Positions 31,999 through 39,257 of a DNA stretch of 42,415 nucleotides are shown here, piece by piece. Both the position numbers and the translations under genes were made by a program. Origin of the DNA: Candidatus Martarchaeota archaeon (GTDB lineage: Archaea; Micrarchaeota; Micrarchaeia; Micrarchaeales; Micrarchaeaceae); contig JAMCZN010000041.1 of NCBI GenBank assembly GCA_023485505.1, forward strand, positions 24,332-66,746. Reading direction: 5' to 3'. The notes beneath the pieces were generated by a model. The model had not been told where the DNA came from. It saw nothing but the letters and a program-made list of their open reading frames with translations, and made no database searches. Position 1 is the stretch's first letter; the number at the start of each line of letters is the position of its first letter.

Positions 31999-32688
31999 AT
32001 GAAAAAAGGTTCAAGGGAAGGCCCAAGGGGAACGCCAAAGGTCGAAACCATAGATATCCATGAAGTGTTTTCCTCAATAGCGGATGAGGTAGTAGCCCGG
32101 CTTGAGACACCATTGCAGAGAACTGAGGAAACTGGGCACATTATGCCAATGGATTATACTGAAATAAAGCGCATGATAAATGCGGAACCCGATGTGATGG
32201 ACGAATCACAGGGCATACCTGATAACTTCCATTCTGTGACTCTCAATATGCTTTCAAACAAGGCTTCGGAATTATCTGACTTGGCCACCGATGCTCCCGG
32301 ACCGTTCAGGCACGCGCTCTACAAAGAGCTGTGGGAATGGATGAAAACGGATGAGGAAAAGATGATATCCATACCAATAGCCGATCCGGAATATCAAAAA
32401 AGGTTCAGGGAGGCTTGGACAACGTTGATGATTGCGCACAAGGTAAGGATGGAATACACCTTAGATTCAAAAATAGCAAAGCTTAAGTCCCTTGGGAAAT
32501 ACGTTGACAAGGAAAGGATGGAATGGATAGACGATTTTGCCAAAAATTACGTGGAGAATGGAGGGGAGAACATGTCCGACGACGATGAAGATGACGACGG
32601 CACGGGTCCCGATGTATCTGTGCACTTCCCAGATGCGACTCCGGAAGGGCCAAAAAAGAGCGATAGGATACCATCGATATACGGTTAA
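31999..32688 (+). CDS. Hypothetical acidic protein, 229 aa
   Basis: Not recognised. Mostly helical and soluble (IHEVFSSIADEVVARLETPL, FREAWTTLMIAHKVRMEYTL), with a very acidic low-complexity stretch (MSDDDEDDDGTG, about 190-202) and a Pro-rich end. ATG 31999 is preferred over ATG 31966: the TATA-like attaatatg (about 31954-31962) puts transcription start downstream of 31966. The long open frame and start context make it a likely real gene. Its stop is three bases from the stop of the convergent membrane-protein gene. Confidence 0.6.
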   Translation: MKKGSREGPRGTPKVETIDIHEVFSSIADEVVARLETPLQRTEETGHIMPMDYTEIKRMINAEPDVMDESQGIPDNFHSVTLNMLSNKASELSDLATDAPGPFRHALYKELWEWMKTDEEKMISIPIADPEYQKRFREAWTTLMIAHKVRMEYTLDSKIAKLKSLGKYVDKERMEWIDDFAKNYVENGGENMSDDDEDDDGTGPDVSVHFPDATPEGPKKSDRIPSIYG

Positions 32689-32691
32689 GTC

Positions 32692-33333
32692 CTAGTCTCT
32701 TCTTGTGCTTTCGTATATCTCTGCGGCCCCTCTGAGCAATATGTTGAATACCAGTATGGCAATGAACACGTATCCTATCCAAAGCGGCCATCCGTATATG
32801 TAGACAAAAGGGAGGTAGCCAAACGCAAGCACCTTTGGCACATTGATGATGAACCTTCCCAAATTGGATGAATACACTATCCTTGCAAACCTGCTCCTGA
32901 TTTTTGAACCTGTGCCCTTGCTTCCCATTAGCGCGTCAACAAAGGAATGCCTTATTATGACTATTATGAACACGAACAACGGTACGAGGGACAGATAGCT
33001 GAAAACCGCCCAGAATATGTATTCTACCGCCCTGTCTCCCGCTATGTCAAACCTGGCTCCATGCGGTGCAGTTTTTCTAAGTATCTCATTATATTTGCTT
33101 ATGAGCTTCTTTGCCTGCGGGTTTCCGAATACCGCACCGTTGACATATGTCCAGAACCCGAATGTCCCTCTGCTGGCTTCCCTTCTCGCGAAGTAACCAT
33201 CCAGCGCGTCTATTATGCGTTCGGCTATTATGAGAGCGAGTATTATGAACGGGTTTAGCTTTATGAGTACGAGATAGACCACAAGCACAGCTATCAATAC
33301 CCTTAAAATTGTCGCGGCATCAGCTGATCTCAT
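32692..33333 (-). CDS. CDP-alcohol phosphotransferase-like membrane protein with split motif
   Basis: A 213-residue protein with several membrane helices. The CDP-alcohol phosphotransferase signature is present in two pieces. D42-X2-D45-G-X2-A-R50 (DALDGYFAR) is followed, after 41 residues instead of the usual eight or nine, by G92-X3-D96-X3-D100 (GARFDIAGD). All catalytic aspartates are therefore kept, with a soluble insert (REASRGTFGF ... EILRKTAP) between them. The family joins CDP-activated lipids to alcohols, as in archaeal phospholipid head-group synthesis; the acceptor is unknown. ATG 33333 is chosen over TTG 33348 because GTGGT lies three bases before it. Confidence 0.78.
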   Translation of the reverse strand: MRSADAATILRVLIAVLVVYLVLIKLNPFIILALIIAERIIDALDGYFARREASRGTFGFWTYVNGAVFGNPQAKKLISKYNEILRKTAPHGARFDIAGDRAVEYIFWAVFSYLSLVPLFVFIIVIIRHSFVDALMGSKGTGSKIRSRFARIVYSSNLGRFIINVPKVLAFGYLPFVYIYGWPLWIGYVFIAILVFNILLRGAAEIYESTRRD

Positions 33334-33435
33334 AGTACCACATATCAAGTGCTAATATTAAAACACTATCAAACATATCCAATAACATCAAAAACAATAA
33401 ATAATAAGTTTTGCGAACAATATTCAGAAATACGC

Positions 33436-33508
33436 AGTCCCATCGTCTAGTGGCCAAGGACCGCGGGCTTTGGACCCGTGTACACCGGTTCGAATCCGGT
33501 TGGGACTA
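33436..33508 (+). tRNA. tRNA-Gln(TTG)
   Basis: A 73-base cloverleaf without intron. Acceptor AGTCCCA (33436-33442) pairs with TGGGACT (33501-33507), with A73 at 33508. The D stem is GTCT/GGAC. The anticodon stem GCGGG/CCCGT holds the loop CTTTGGA, anticodon TTG at 33470-33472. The T stem is ACCGG/CCGGT around TTCGAAT. CCA is not encoded. The EamA gene begins 18 bases downstream and could share the transcript. Confidence 0.95.
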
Positions 33509-33526
33509 TTTTGTTTGTGATCAAGC

Positions 33527-34393
33527 ATGATCGTATGGTATGATTTGGTGATTCTTGCCGCAATACTGAGCGGTGCGAGCCAGGTCATAGAGAAAAAGCT
33601 CCTCAAATACGAGCATGCATTGGCATTCACCCTGACGGTTAACGGGGGAGCTGCCCTCCTATCGCTATCACTGATACCATTTGCGGACTTCCACGTCTCA
33701 TTGCTGCAATGGATAATGATACTGATTTTCAGCATAACCCTTTCCTCAAGCTATTGGATATTGGCGAGACTGTTCAGGCATGGGCAACTGTCCATTGCAG
33801 GACCTGTATATAATGTGCTTCCAATAATGATCGTAGTGGCCATAGCTGCAATAATATTCGGCGAATTTTTATCGATAACCAAGTATGTCGCGATAGTCAT
33901 CATAATAATAGCAACATATCTGGTAATGCTCGGCGTAAAGAAAGCGCATATTGCGAGGAGCAAGGTGCGACTTTACAATCACATGGTTGTTACCGCATCC
34001 GTATTATCCGCAATAAACTACCTGATACTGAAATATGCTATGACTTCAATGAACGTATTTACCTTTTTCATTATTTCAGGCATAATGACCACGATATTGC
34101 TTTCATTTGAGATGCTTGGCAGAAGCGCAGCATATAGGAGATCAGCCGTAAAGGCGGTCACGCAGAACATGGGTCTGTTGATCGTTATGGCAATATTCAC
34201 CGTGGGATACAGGCTGCTGTTCTATAGCGCGGTAATAACCGGTGCGATAAGCCTTGCAGTACCACTGAACAGCGCAATAGTCGTATCGATAGCTGTAATA
34301 TCCGGAGGGGTGTTCTTTGGTGAGAAAAACATCAGGACGAAGCTGCTTCTTTCTGTGCTTATGATTGTATCGCTGTACTTCCTTGTTGCATGA
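33527..34393 (+). CDS. EamA/DMT-family transporter
   Basis: A 288-residue integral membrane protein with about ten hydrophobic helices in two repeated halves, the EamA (drug/metabolite transporter) layout. Typical segments are AAILSGASQVIEKKLLKYEH at the start, LPIMIVVAIAAIIFGEFLSI at the end of the first half, and SLAVPLNSAIVVSIAVISGG and VFFGEKNIRTKLLLSVLMIV at the end of the second. The substrate cannot be predicted. GTGAT stands five bases before the ATG. Confidence 0.88.
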   Translation: MIVWYDLVILAAILSGASQVIEKKLLKYEHALAFTLTVNGGAALLSLSLIPFADFHVSLLQWIMILIFSITLSSSYWILARLFRHGQLSIAGPVYNVLPIMIVVAIAAIIFGEFLSITKYVAIVIIIIATYLVMLGVKKAHIARSKVRLYNHMVVTASVLSAINYLILKYAMTSMNVFTFFIISGIMTTILLSFEMLGRSAAYRRSAVKAVTQNMGLLIVMAIFTVGYRLLFYSAVITGAISLAVPLNSAIVVSIAVISGGVFFGEKNIRTKLLLSVLMIVSLYFLVA

Positions 34394-34429
34394 GAAGCTT
34401 TATATCTGAAATGCCAAATAGCTATCGTG

Positions 34430-34480
34430 ATGACTCACGAGGTATTTCTGATATGTGATGAAAAGAGAGTCGCTGATTAA
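34430..34480 (+). CDS. Possible 16-codon leaderless ORF ahead of the DUF192 gene
   Basis: ATG 34430 to TAA 34480 encodes MTHEVFLICDEKRVAD. The TATA box tttatat (about 34400-34406) lies about 25 bases upstream, so this ATG would be at or near the 5' end of the transcript that also covers the DUF192 gene starting 11 bases downstream. A small hairpin (CGTGA/TCACG, 34426-34439) overlaps the start. It could be a leader peptide or chance. Confidence 0.25.
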   Translation: MTHEVFLICDEKRVAD

Positions 34481-34491
34481 TCAATGAGTGC

Positions 34492-34968
34492 ATGAGAAAC
34501 AAAAAGCCCATTATAATGGCCATTATTGCGGCACTGGCACTCTCCGCAATAGCGCTTATTGTATTAAACCAGAATTCTCTGGATGGAACATTTTCTGTAG
34601 AGAATATAACGATAATCCGTTCTGGCATGATGGGCAATTTCTCCGTGTACGTGGCTACAACAACACCCCAACAGACGAGGGGTTACATGTACCAAAAAGC
34701 GATAGGGGACTGTGATGGCCTTAAGGGCTGTATCGGCATGATATTCGTGTTTCCCGGGCAGTCTACCGAGTGCTTCTGGATGGAAAACACCATAATGCCG
34801 CTAAGGCAGTCGTGGATAAGCAACAACGGAGTGGTGGGATTGGTATACAATGCGACTCCCTACTCAACCAACAGCATATGCAGTGCCGGGAGAATGGTGC
34901 TTGAAACGCTGCAAAACTTCTCGATAAGCCCTGGCGATGAAGTGATTATGCACTCCATAGGGACCTAA
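34492..34968 (+). CDS. DUF192 protein, membrane-anchored
   Basis: A 158-residue protein with an N-terminal membrane anchor or uncleaved signal (IIMAIIAALALSAIALIVL, about 8-26) and a DUF192 domain outside. Family hallmarks are TRGYMYQKAI (usually RGLMYR), GMIFVFPG, CFWMENTIMPLRQSWISNNG and the end RMVLETLQNFSISPGDEVIM. Four cysteines in the domain (CDGLKGC, ECFW, SICS) could form disulfides. The function of DUF192 is not established. ATG 34492 is used; ATG 34484 opens only a three-codon frame. It converges on the CDGSH gene with a seven-base gap. Confidence 0.88.
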   Translation: MRNKKPIIMAIIAALALSAIALIVLNQNSLDGTFSVENITIIRSGMMGNFSVYVATTTPQQTRGYMYQKAIGDCDGLKGCIGMIFVFPGQSTECFWMENTIMPLRQSWISNNGVVGLVYNATPYSTNSICSAGRMVLETLQNFSISPGDEVIMHSIGT

Positions 34969-34975
34969 TAGCGCA

Positions 34976-35149
34976 TCACAGTATCTTTGTTTCCTTTTCA
35001 TCGGCATGGAAACCGACTTTTTTGTGGGTGCCGTCGCACATCGGCTTATGTTCGGAATGTCCGCATCTGCAAAATGCAAATTTCACCTGTCCCTCTACTA
35101 GGACAAGATCGGGCCCGTCCTTCGAGGATTTAATTACTACGTCAGTCAT
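34976..35149 (-). CDS. CDGSH iron-sulfur domain protein, 57 aa
   Basis: A short gene on the minus strand. The protein holds CRCGHSEHKPMCDGTHKKVG, the CDGSH cluster motif C-X-C-X(n)-P-X-C-D-G-T-H, which binds one [2Fe-2S] cluster with three Cys (27, 29, 38) and one His (42). The family moves or stores clusters or electrons. ATG 35149 lies three bases after GTGAT. It sits 57 bases after sufU in the same direction. It may be the tail of the SUF operon or have its own promoter (tatataatt, about 35168-35176). Confidence 0.93.
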   Translation of the reverse strand: MTDVVIKSSKDGPDLVLVEGQVKFAFCRCGHSEHKPMCDGTHKKVGFHADEKETKIL

Positions 35150-35206
35150 GGGATCACGATTGTATAAAATTATATACCATTAAGTAATAAAATACCTTCC
35201 AATAGC

Positions 35207-35605
35207 CTACAGGTCCTTTGAGACGGACGAAGCATCCTTCTTTTCATATACAAAGATGGCTTTTTGCGTTGCCTTCAGTGAAAGCGTTGCACACTTGAGC
35301 CTAGTCGGGCCCGGATCTATCCCAAGCATCCCTATTATGTCCTTTGGGCCCATTTTCTCCACATCGCCAACCTTCTTTCCTTTGAGCAAATCGGTAAGCA
35401 TGCTTGCGCTTCCAACGCTTATGGCGCATCCAGTGCCGTCAAAGCTGGCTGATTTTACAATTCCCCCCTCTATCTTCAGATAAATGGTTATGTCATCTCC
35501 GCACAACGGATTATATTCGTGATAGTTTGTGTTTGCGTCCCTAGGTTTTCCCTTGTTGTGCGGATGTTCGTAATGTGACACTATCTCTTCGGCATACAAG
35601 TCCAT
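35207..35605 (-). CDS. sufU: SufU/IscU-type Fe-S scaffold or sulfur acceptor
   Basis: A 132-residue U-type protein. It has C35 with D37 (NPLCGDD), C60 (FDGTGCAISVGSASM) and C105 (TRLKCATL), the conserved ligands that bind zinc or a nascent cluster. In SUF systems without SufE, SufU takes persulfide sulfur from SufS, matching its position directly after sufS. ATG 35605 lies three bases after GTGAT, which contains the sufS stop, so translation is coupled. It is the last core gene of the operon. Confidence 0.95.
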   Translation of the reverse strand: MDLYAEEIVSHYEHPHNKGKPRDANTNYHEYNPLCGDDITIYLKIEGGIVKSASFDGTGCAISVGSASMLTDLLKGKKVGDVEKMGPKDIIGMLGIDPGPTRLKCATLSLKATQKAIFVYEKKDASSVSKDL

Positions 35606-35609
35606 ATTA

Positions 35610-36857
35610 TCACTGTATCTTGAATATACTTTTGGCTTTATTTATGGCGGCAACCGCCGCATCAACATCTCTTTCGTTGTTATACAAATAGAAACTAATC
35701 CTGGAAAGGGCAGGTTCCTTCAGTATTTCAACAACCAATGGCATGGCGCAGTGATGCCCTGCCCGTATCGCTATCCCTTCGCTGTCAAATATCGTAGCCA
35801 CGTCATGCGGATGTATCCCGTTTATGGCAAAAGGGACTACTCCTCCTCTTGACTCTATCCTTTCCACGGGAAGGCCGAACAAGTTCACTTTATCTATTCC
35901 GGACAGTTTTTCCAGCGCATATCTTGTAAGCATCTTCTCGTGTTCCCTTATCGATCCCATACCTATTTTTCTTAGGTAGTCCACGGCCACTCCGAGCGCA
36001 ATCCCTCCTTCTATGTTCGGCGTGCCCGCTTCAAACTTCCATGGCACGTCGTTAGGAGTGAAATCCTGACGCTCTACAGTCTTTATCATATCTCCGCCGC
36101 CAAGGAACGGCTGCGATTCCTCAAGTATGTCGTGTTTTGCATAAAGGACCCCTATGCCTGTTGGTCCAAGCATCTTGTGACCGGAGAAAGCGAGAAAATC
36201 ACATCCTATGTCCGCTATATCTACTGGCATGTGCGGAACCGACTGCGCACCATCAACGAGCACCTTCGCTCCGGTCTGGTGGGCCTTTCTGGTTATTGAT
36301 TTTACATCCACAATCGTGCCAAGCACGTTTGAGCAGTGCGTTATCGCCAGCAGCTTTGGGTTTTTCGCAAGCTGTGTCTCTATGCTTTCTTCATCGAGCT
36401 CGCTGTGTTCATTGTTTAAGCTTATATAATCGAGAATGGCCCCCTTCCTTTTGGCAAGCATCTGCCATGGCACTATGTTGCTGTGGTGCTCCATGTCTGT
36501 GACAAGGATGTGGTCTCCGGAGCCAACGTTCTGCTCGGCCCAGGTGTATGACACCATGTTTATTGATTCGGTTGTGTTCCTTGTGTAAACTAGGTTTTCG
36601 CCAGAGTCCGCATTTACCAACTTCGCCACTTTCTTTTTGGACTTTATGTATTCCTCCGTGGCCTGCTCTGCAATCTTGTAGACTCCTCTATGTATGTTGG
36701 CATTGTACCTCTTGTAGTACTTGGATATCGCATTTATCACTTTTCTCGGTTTTTGCGACGTGGCCGCACTGTCGAGATATACCAGCGGTTTGCCTCCCAC
36801 CTTTATATCAAAGATTGGGAAATCATTTTTCACTTTTTCTACATCAATAGCTGCCAT
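35610..36857 (-). CDS. sufS: Cysteine desulfurase SufS
   Basis: A 415-residue PLP enzyme that takes sulfur from cysteine for Fe-S clusters. Key sites are the PLP lysine K228 (FSGHKMLGPTG), D202 and Q205 near the cofactor (VDGAQSVPH), H124 (MEHHSN) and the persulfide cysteine C370 (RAGHHCAMP) on the group II loop. The N-terminal YLDSAATSQKP is typical of SufS. It lies between sufC and sufU with small gaps in the SUF operon. The RAGHHC loop form is that of group II enzymes working with SufU or SufE. Confidence 0.96.
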   Translation of the reverse strand: MAAIDVEKVKNDFPIFDIKVGGKPLVYLDSAATSQKPRKVINAISKYYKRYNANIHRGVYKIAEQATEEYIKSKKKVAKLVNADSGENLVYTRNTTESINMVSYTWAEQNVGSGDHILVTDMEHHSNIVPWQMLAKRKGAILDYISLNNEHSELDEESIETQLAKNPKLLAITHCSNVLGTIVDVKSITRKAHQTGAKVLVDGAQSVPHMPVDIADIGCDFLAFSGHKMLGPTGIGVLYAKHDILEESQPFLGGGDMIKTVERQDFTPNDVPWKFEAGTPNIEGGIALGVAVDYLRKIGMGSIREHEKMLTRYALEKLSGIDKVNLFGLPVERIESRGGVVPFAINGIHPHDVATIFDSEGIAIRAGHHCAMPLVVEILKEPALSRISFYLYNNERDVDAAVAAINKAKSIFKIQ

Positions 36858-36862
36858 TTCAA

Positions 36863-37609
36863 TTACTCTTTGTCTTTTATCACTGACTCGTAACCGTCTT
36901 TCTCAAGCTTTAGTATTAATTCCTTTCCTCCCTCTGCAACTATCTTTCCATCATGCATCACATGGACACGTTGCGGCTTCATGTAAGAAAGAATCCGGCT
37001 GTAGTGTGTTATGACTATTGCGCCCATTCCATGGTCCTTCATTATGTCATTTACGTTAGAGGCTACGACCTTTATCGCATCTATGTCAAGCCCAGAGTCC
37101 GGCTCATCAAGTATGGATATGGCTGGCCTTAGCACTGCCATCTGGAGTATCTCTCCCTTCTTCTTCTCTCCGCCTGAGAACCCATGGTTGAGCGTCCTGC
37201 CAACTATCCCGTTGGTTATCGCCAGCTTTTCCGTATAGCTCCTGACCTCTCCCATAAACTGCTTTATATCTACGGTATTGTCCGTTATTGATTCGCGTGC
37301 TGCCCTAAGGAAGTTTACGAATCCGACCCCCTCTATCTCAACGGGATTTTGGAACTGTAAAAATAATCCCAGTTTTGCCCTTTTGTCTGGGGTGAGAGAG
37401 GTTATGCTTTTTCCATCAACAAATATGTTTCCCTTGGTAATCTTGAAGCCCGGGTGCCCCATTATCGCCTTTGCAAGCGTTGTCTTGCCAGAGCCGTTCG
37501 GCCCCATTATCACATGGAATTCCCCGCTTTTTACCTTCAGGTTGACTCCCTTTACTATCTCCTTACCATCTACCGTGGCGACATGAAGATCCTTGATATC
37601 CAATTCCAT
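36863..37609 (-). CDS. sufC: Fe-S assembly ATPase SufC
   Basis: A 248-residue ABC-type ATPase that drives SufB-SufD scaffold movements. Walker A is GPNGSGKTT (36-44), the signature GFSGGEKKKGEILQM and Walker B ILDEPDSGLDIDAI, with the KKK and DSGLDID forms typical of SufC. GTGAT lies three bases before the ATG. An unusual point is that the HTH regulator gene sits between it and sufD. Confidence 0.96.
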   Translation of the reverse strand: MELDIKDLHVATVDGKEIVKGVNLKVKSGEFHVIMGPNGSGKTTLAKAIMGHPGFKITKGNIFVDGKSITSLTPDKRAKLGLFLQFQNPVEIEGVGFVNFLRAARESITDNTVDIKQFMGEVRSYTEKLAITNGIVGRTLNHGFSGGEKKKGEILQMAVLRPAISILDEPDSGLDIDAIKVVASNVNDIMKDHGMGAIVITHYSRILSYMKPQRVHVMHDGKIVAEGGKELILKLEKDGYESVIKDKE

Positions 37610-37624
37610 AAAATCACTAAAGCA

Positions 37625-37942
37625 TCACTTAATCATAAGGCTGCATCTAAAGCTAAGGTTCCTGGAGCACATCATGCATATCTTTTTTTGTGCGTCATAT
37701 GTCTTGTGTGAAAGAATATTGCTGACAAAGCTCCTGACATCATCTTTATTGAAAGAACGTTCGAAGTCCTTTATTCTTGCAGAATATTTGCCATTTAGGT
37801 ATTTGCTCACTGCCGCCTGCGTGACCTCAAGCATTGAAGCGATCTTCATTTGGTTAAGTTTGTATTCGGAATACATCATCCTCGCTGCGCTGGCCCTCAA
37901 TGCGGGCAAGAATTCCTTTAGCATGTTTTCATATTCAGTCAT
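37625..37942 (-). CDS. XRE-like HTH regulator with CX2CX7C cluster, in the SUF operon
   Basis: A 105-residue protein. An N-terminal helical part leads into a helix-turn-helix at about 27-52 (YKLNQMKIASMLEVTQAAVS, then KYLNGK). The form is like the XRE-type regulators of COG2522. After a helical linker, C89-X2-C92-X7-C100 lies near the end, suited to an Fe-S cluster or zinc. The ATG overlaps the sufD stop (ATGA), so it is translated with the SUF proteins. By analogy with IscR and bacterial SufR it could sense cluster status and repress this operon, but it is unrelated to them in sequence as far as I can see. A palindrome fit to be its operator lies before sufB. Confidence 0.8.
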   Translation of the reverse strand: MTEYENMLKEFLPALRASAARMMYSEYKLNQMKIASMLEVTQAAVSKYLNGKYSARIKDFERSFNKDDVRSFVSNILSHKTYDAQKKICMMCSRNLSFRCSLMIK

Positions 37943-39252
37943 TCGATTACCATTTTCCTGTCTCTATACTTATAATGTCCCTCAAACATGTCTCCTCCAT
38001 AAGAGTGGCCTATCCAAAGCGCACTCGTATCCAGTTTTGGTATGTTTCCAAATGTCCCCGTATTAATTTTTTCGCACATCAATGATGAAGCCACCTCCCT
38101 AACTAACGGGTTTGATATCTTTGCTATGCTGCCTGCAAAGAAACCGGCCACCAGGAGCCTTTTTGCAGTTATCGCATCAGTGCCCCTTGACATCATATAA
38201 AACATCGAATCTTCATCTACTGGCGCAGTGGCTGACGAATGTGTGGCCTTGACATTAGCATTGTTTATCGACATTCCAGGTATGGATATTATATAAGCGC
38301 TTTTGTCCAGCAGCAACCCGCGTTCGTTTACAAATGATTTTGAGTTGCGTGCGTTGTCTCCAACATTGGCGAAGCCTTTCAGTATGCTTCCCGAGTTATT
38401 GGATCCGGATGCTTTTGACTCCAAATCCGAGACGGTACCCTCTCCGGTGTTTGTAATTACGGTATTTATGTCGAACTTCTGCTCCCTGGAACCCATAATC
38501 ATCTCTATGATTCTAGAATTTGCGGAGTATCCGAACGCATCAAACTCGTTTTTGGCGCGAGAGTTGCAGCCACCATTATACACATAATTTGCATTCAGTA
38601 CTGAGTTGTCATTTAACTTTCCCTTTGTATGGTTCAATAACCACGTATTGTTATCCTCATTATGCACTATGTTGACGTCCGCCTTTGAATGGCTTTCAAG
38701 CCTGATCTCATGCATAACCCCAAGGAGTGACTGCGACTTTGTCTTTGAGGCATTCCATTCGAACAGGTCAAGCGTAGCGCCCCTGCCCACATTTATCAGA
38801 ACCTGTGCCGTTAGCGGAGCATCTATGTTTGCAAACAAAAGATTGACATGGGCCGTTTCCCCTTCCGGCACCTCTATGAAAACAAAGTGCCTTGAATATG
38901 CGTGCATGAAAGCAACAAGCCTGTCCTCGTTGCTGTTGTGCATCTTTCCAAGCAGGTGGTCTTCTGTCACGTCTTTGAGGTTTATCACCTTGACATGTTT
39001 TGTCCTGTTTTGTGAGACAGTTACTGTACTGCCTATCAGGATATCACTTTTTACTCCGAGTTTTTTATCAAGCACGTTTGATAACTCCCTTAACTCTTCA
39101 ACTTCGTGGGGATTCTCCCCTGTTTTAATTTCCTTTATGAACCTGTCAAGCGGAATGGGGACGAAGTGCTTCTTGTAAAGCTCGTTCTGCTCCTCTGGCA
39201 GAGTGTTTACTAGCTCCAAAGCCTCAGTGCTCATCGAGTTGTATTGTTTCAT
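37939..39252 (-). CDS. sufD: Fe-S assembly protein SufD
   Basis: A 437-residue SufB/SufD-family protein. It shows the beta-helix core with DLFEWNASKTKSQSLLGVMH, VVSDLESKASG-like turns, and the C-terminal ATHSSATAPVDEDSMFYMMS and RGTDAITAKRLLVAGFFA region that contacts SufC. It is assigned as SufD rather than SufB because the following, larger gene has the SufB-specific N-terminus and CTAPIY segment. It forms the SufBC2D scaffold. It is overlapped at its end by the regulator gene and starts five bases after the sufB stop. Confidence 0.93.
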   Translation of the reverse strand: MKQYNSMSTEALELVNTLPEEQNELYKKHFVPIPLDRFIKEIKTGENPHEVEELRELSNVLDKKLGVKSDILIGSTVTVSQNRTKHVKVINLKDVTEDHLLGKMHNSNEDRLVAFMHAYSRHFVFIEVPEGETAHVNLLFANIDAPLTAQVLINVGRGATLDLFEWNASKTKSQSLLGVMHEIRLESHSKADVNIVHNEDNNTWLLNHTKGKLNDNSVLNANYVYNGGCNSRAKNEFDAFGYSANSRIIEMIMGSREQKFDINTVITNTGEGTVSDLESKASGSNNSGSILKGFANVGDNARNSKSFVNERGLLLDKSAYIISIPGMSINNANVKATHSSATAPVDEDSMFYMMSRGTDAITAKRLLVAGFFAGSIAKISNPLVREVASSLMCEKINTGTFGNIPKLDTSALWIGHSYGGDMFEGHYKYRDRKMVIE

Positions 39253-39257
39253 ACTAC

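Noticed and set aside
38606-39178. Plus-strand open frame of about 190 codons antisense to sufD.
   Set aside because: The sufD frame is clearly coding; the antisense frame is Ser/Cys-rich without start signals.
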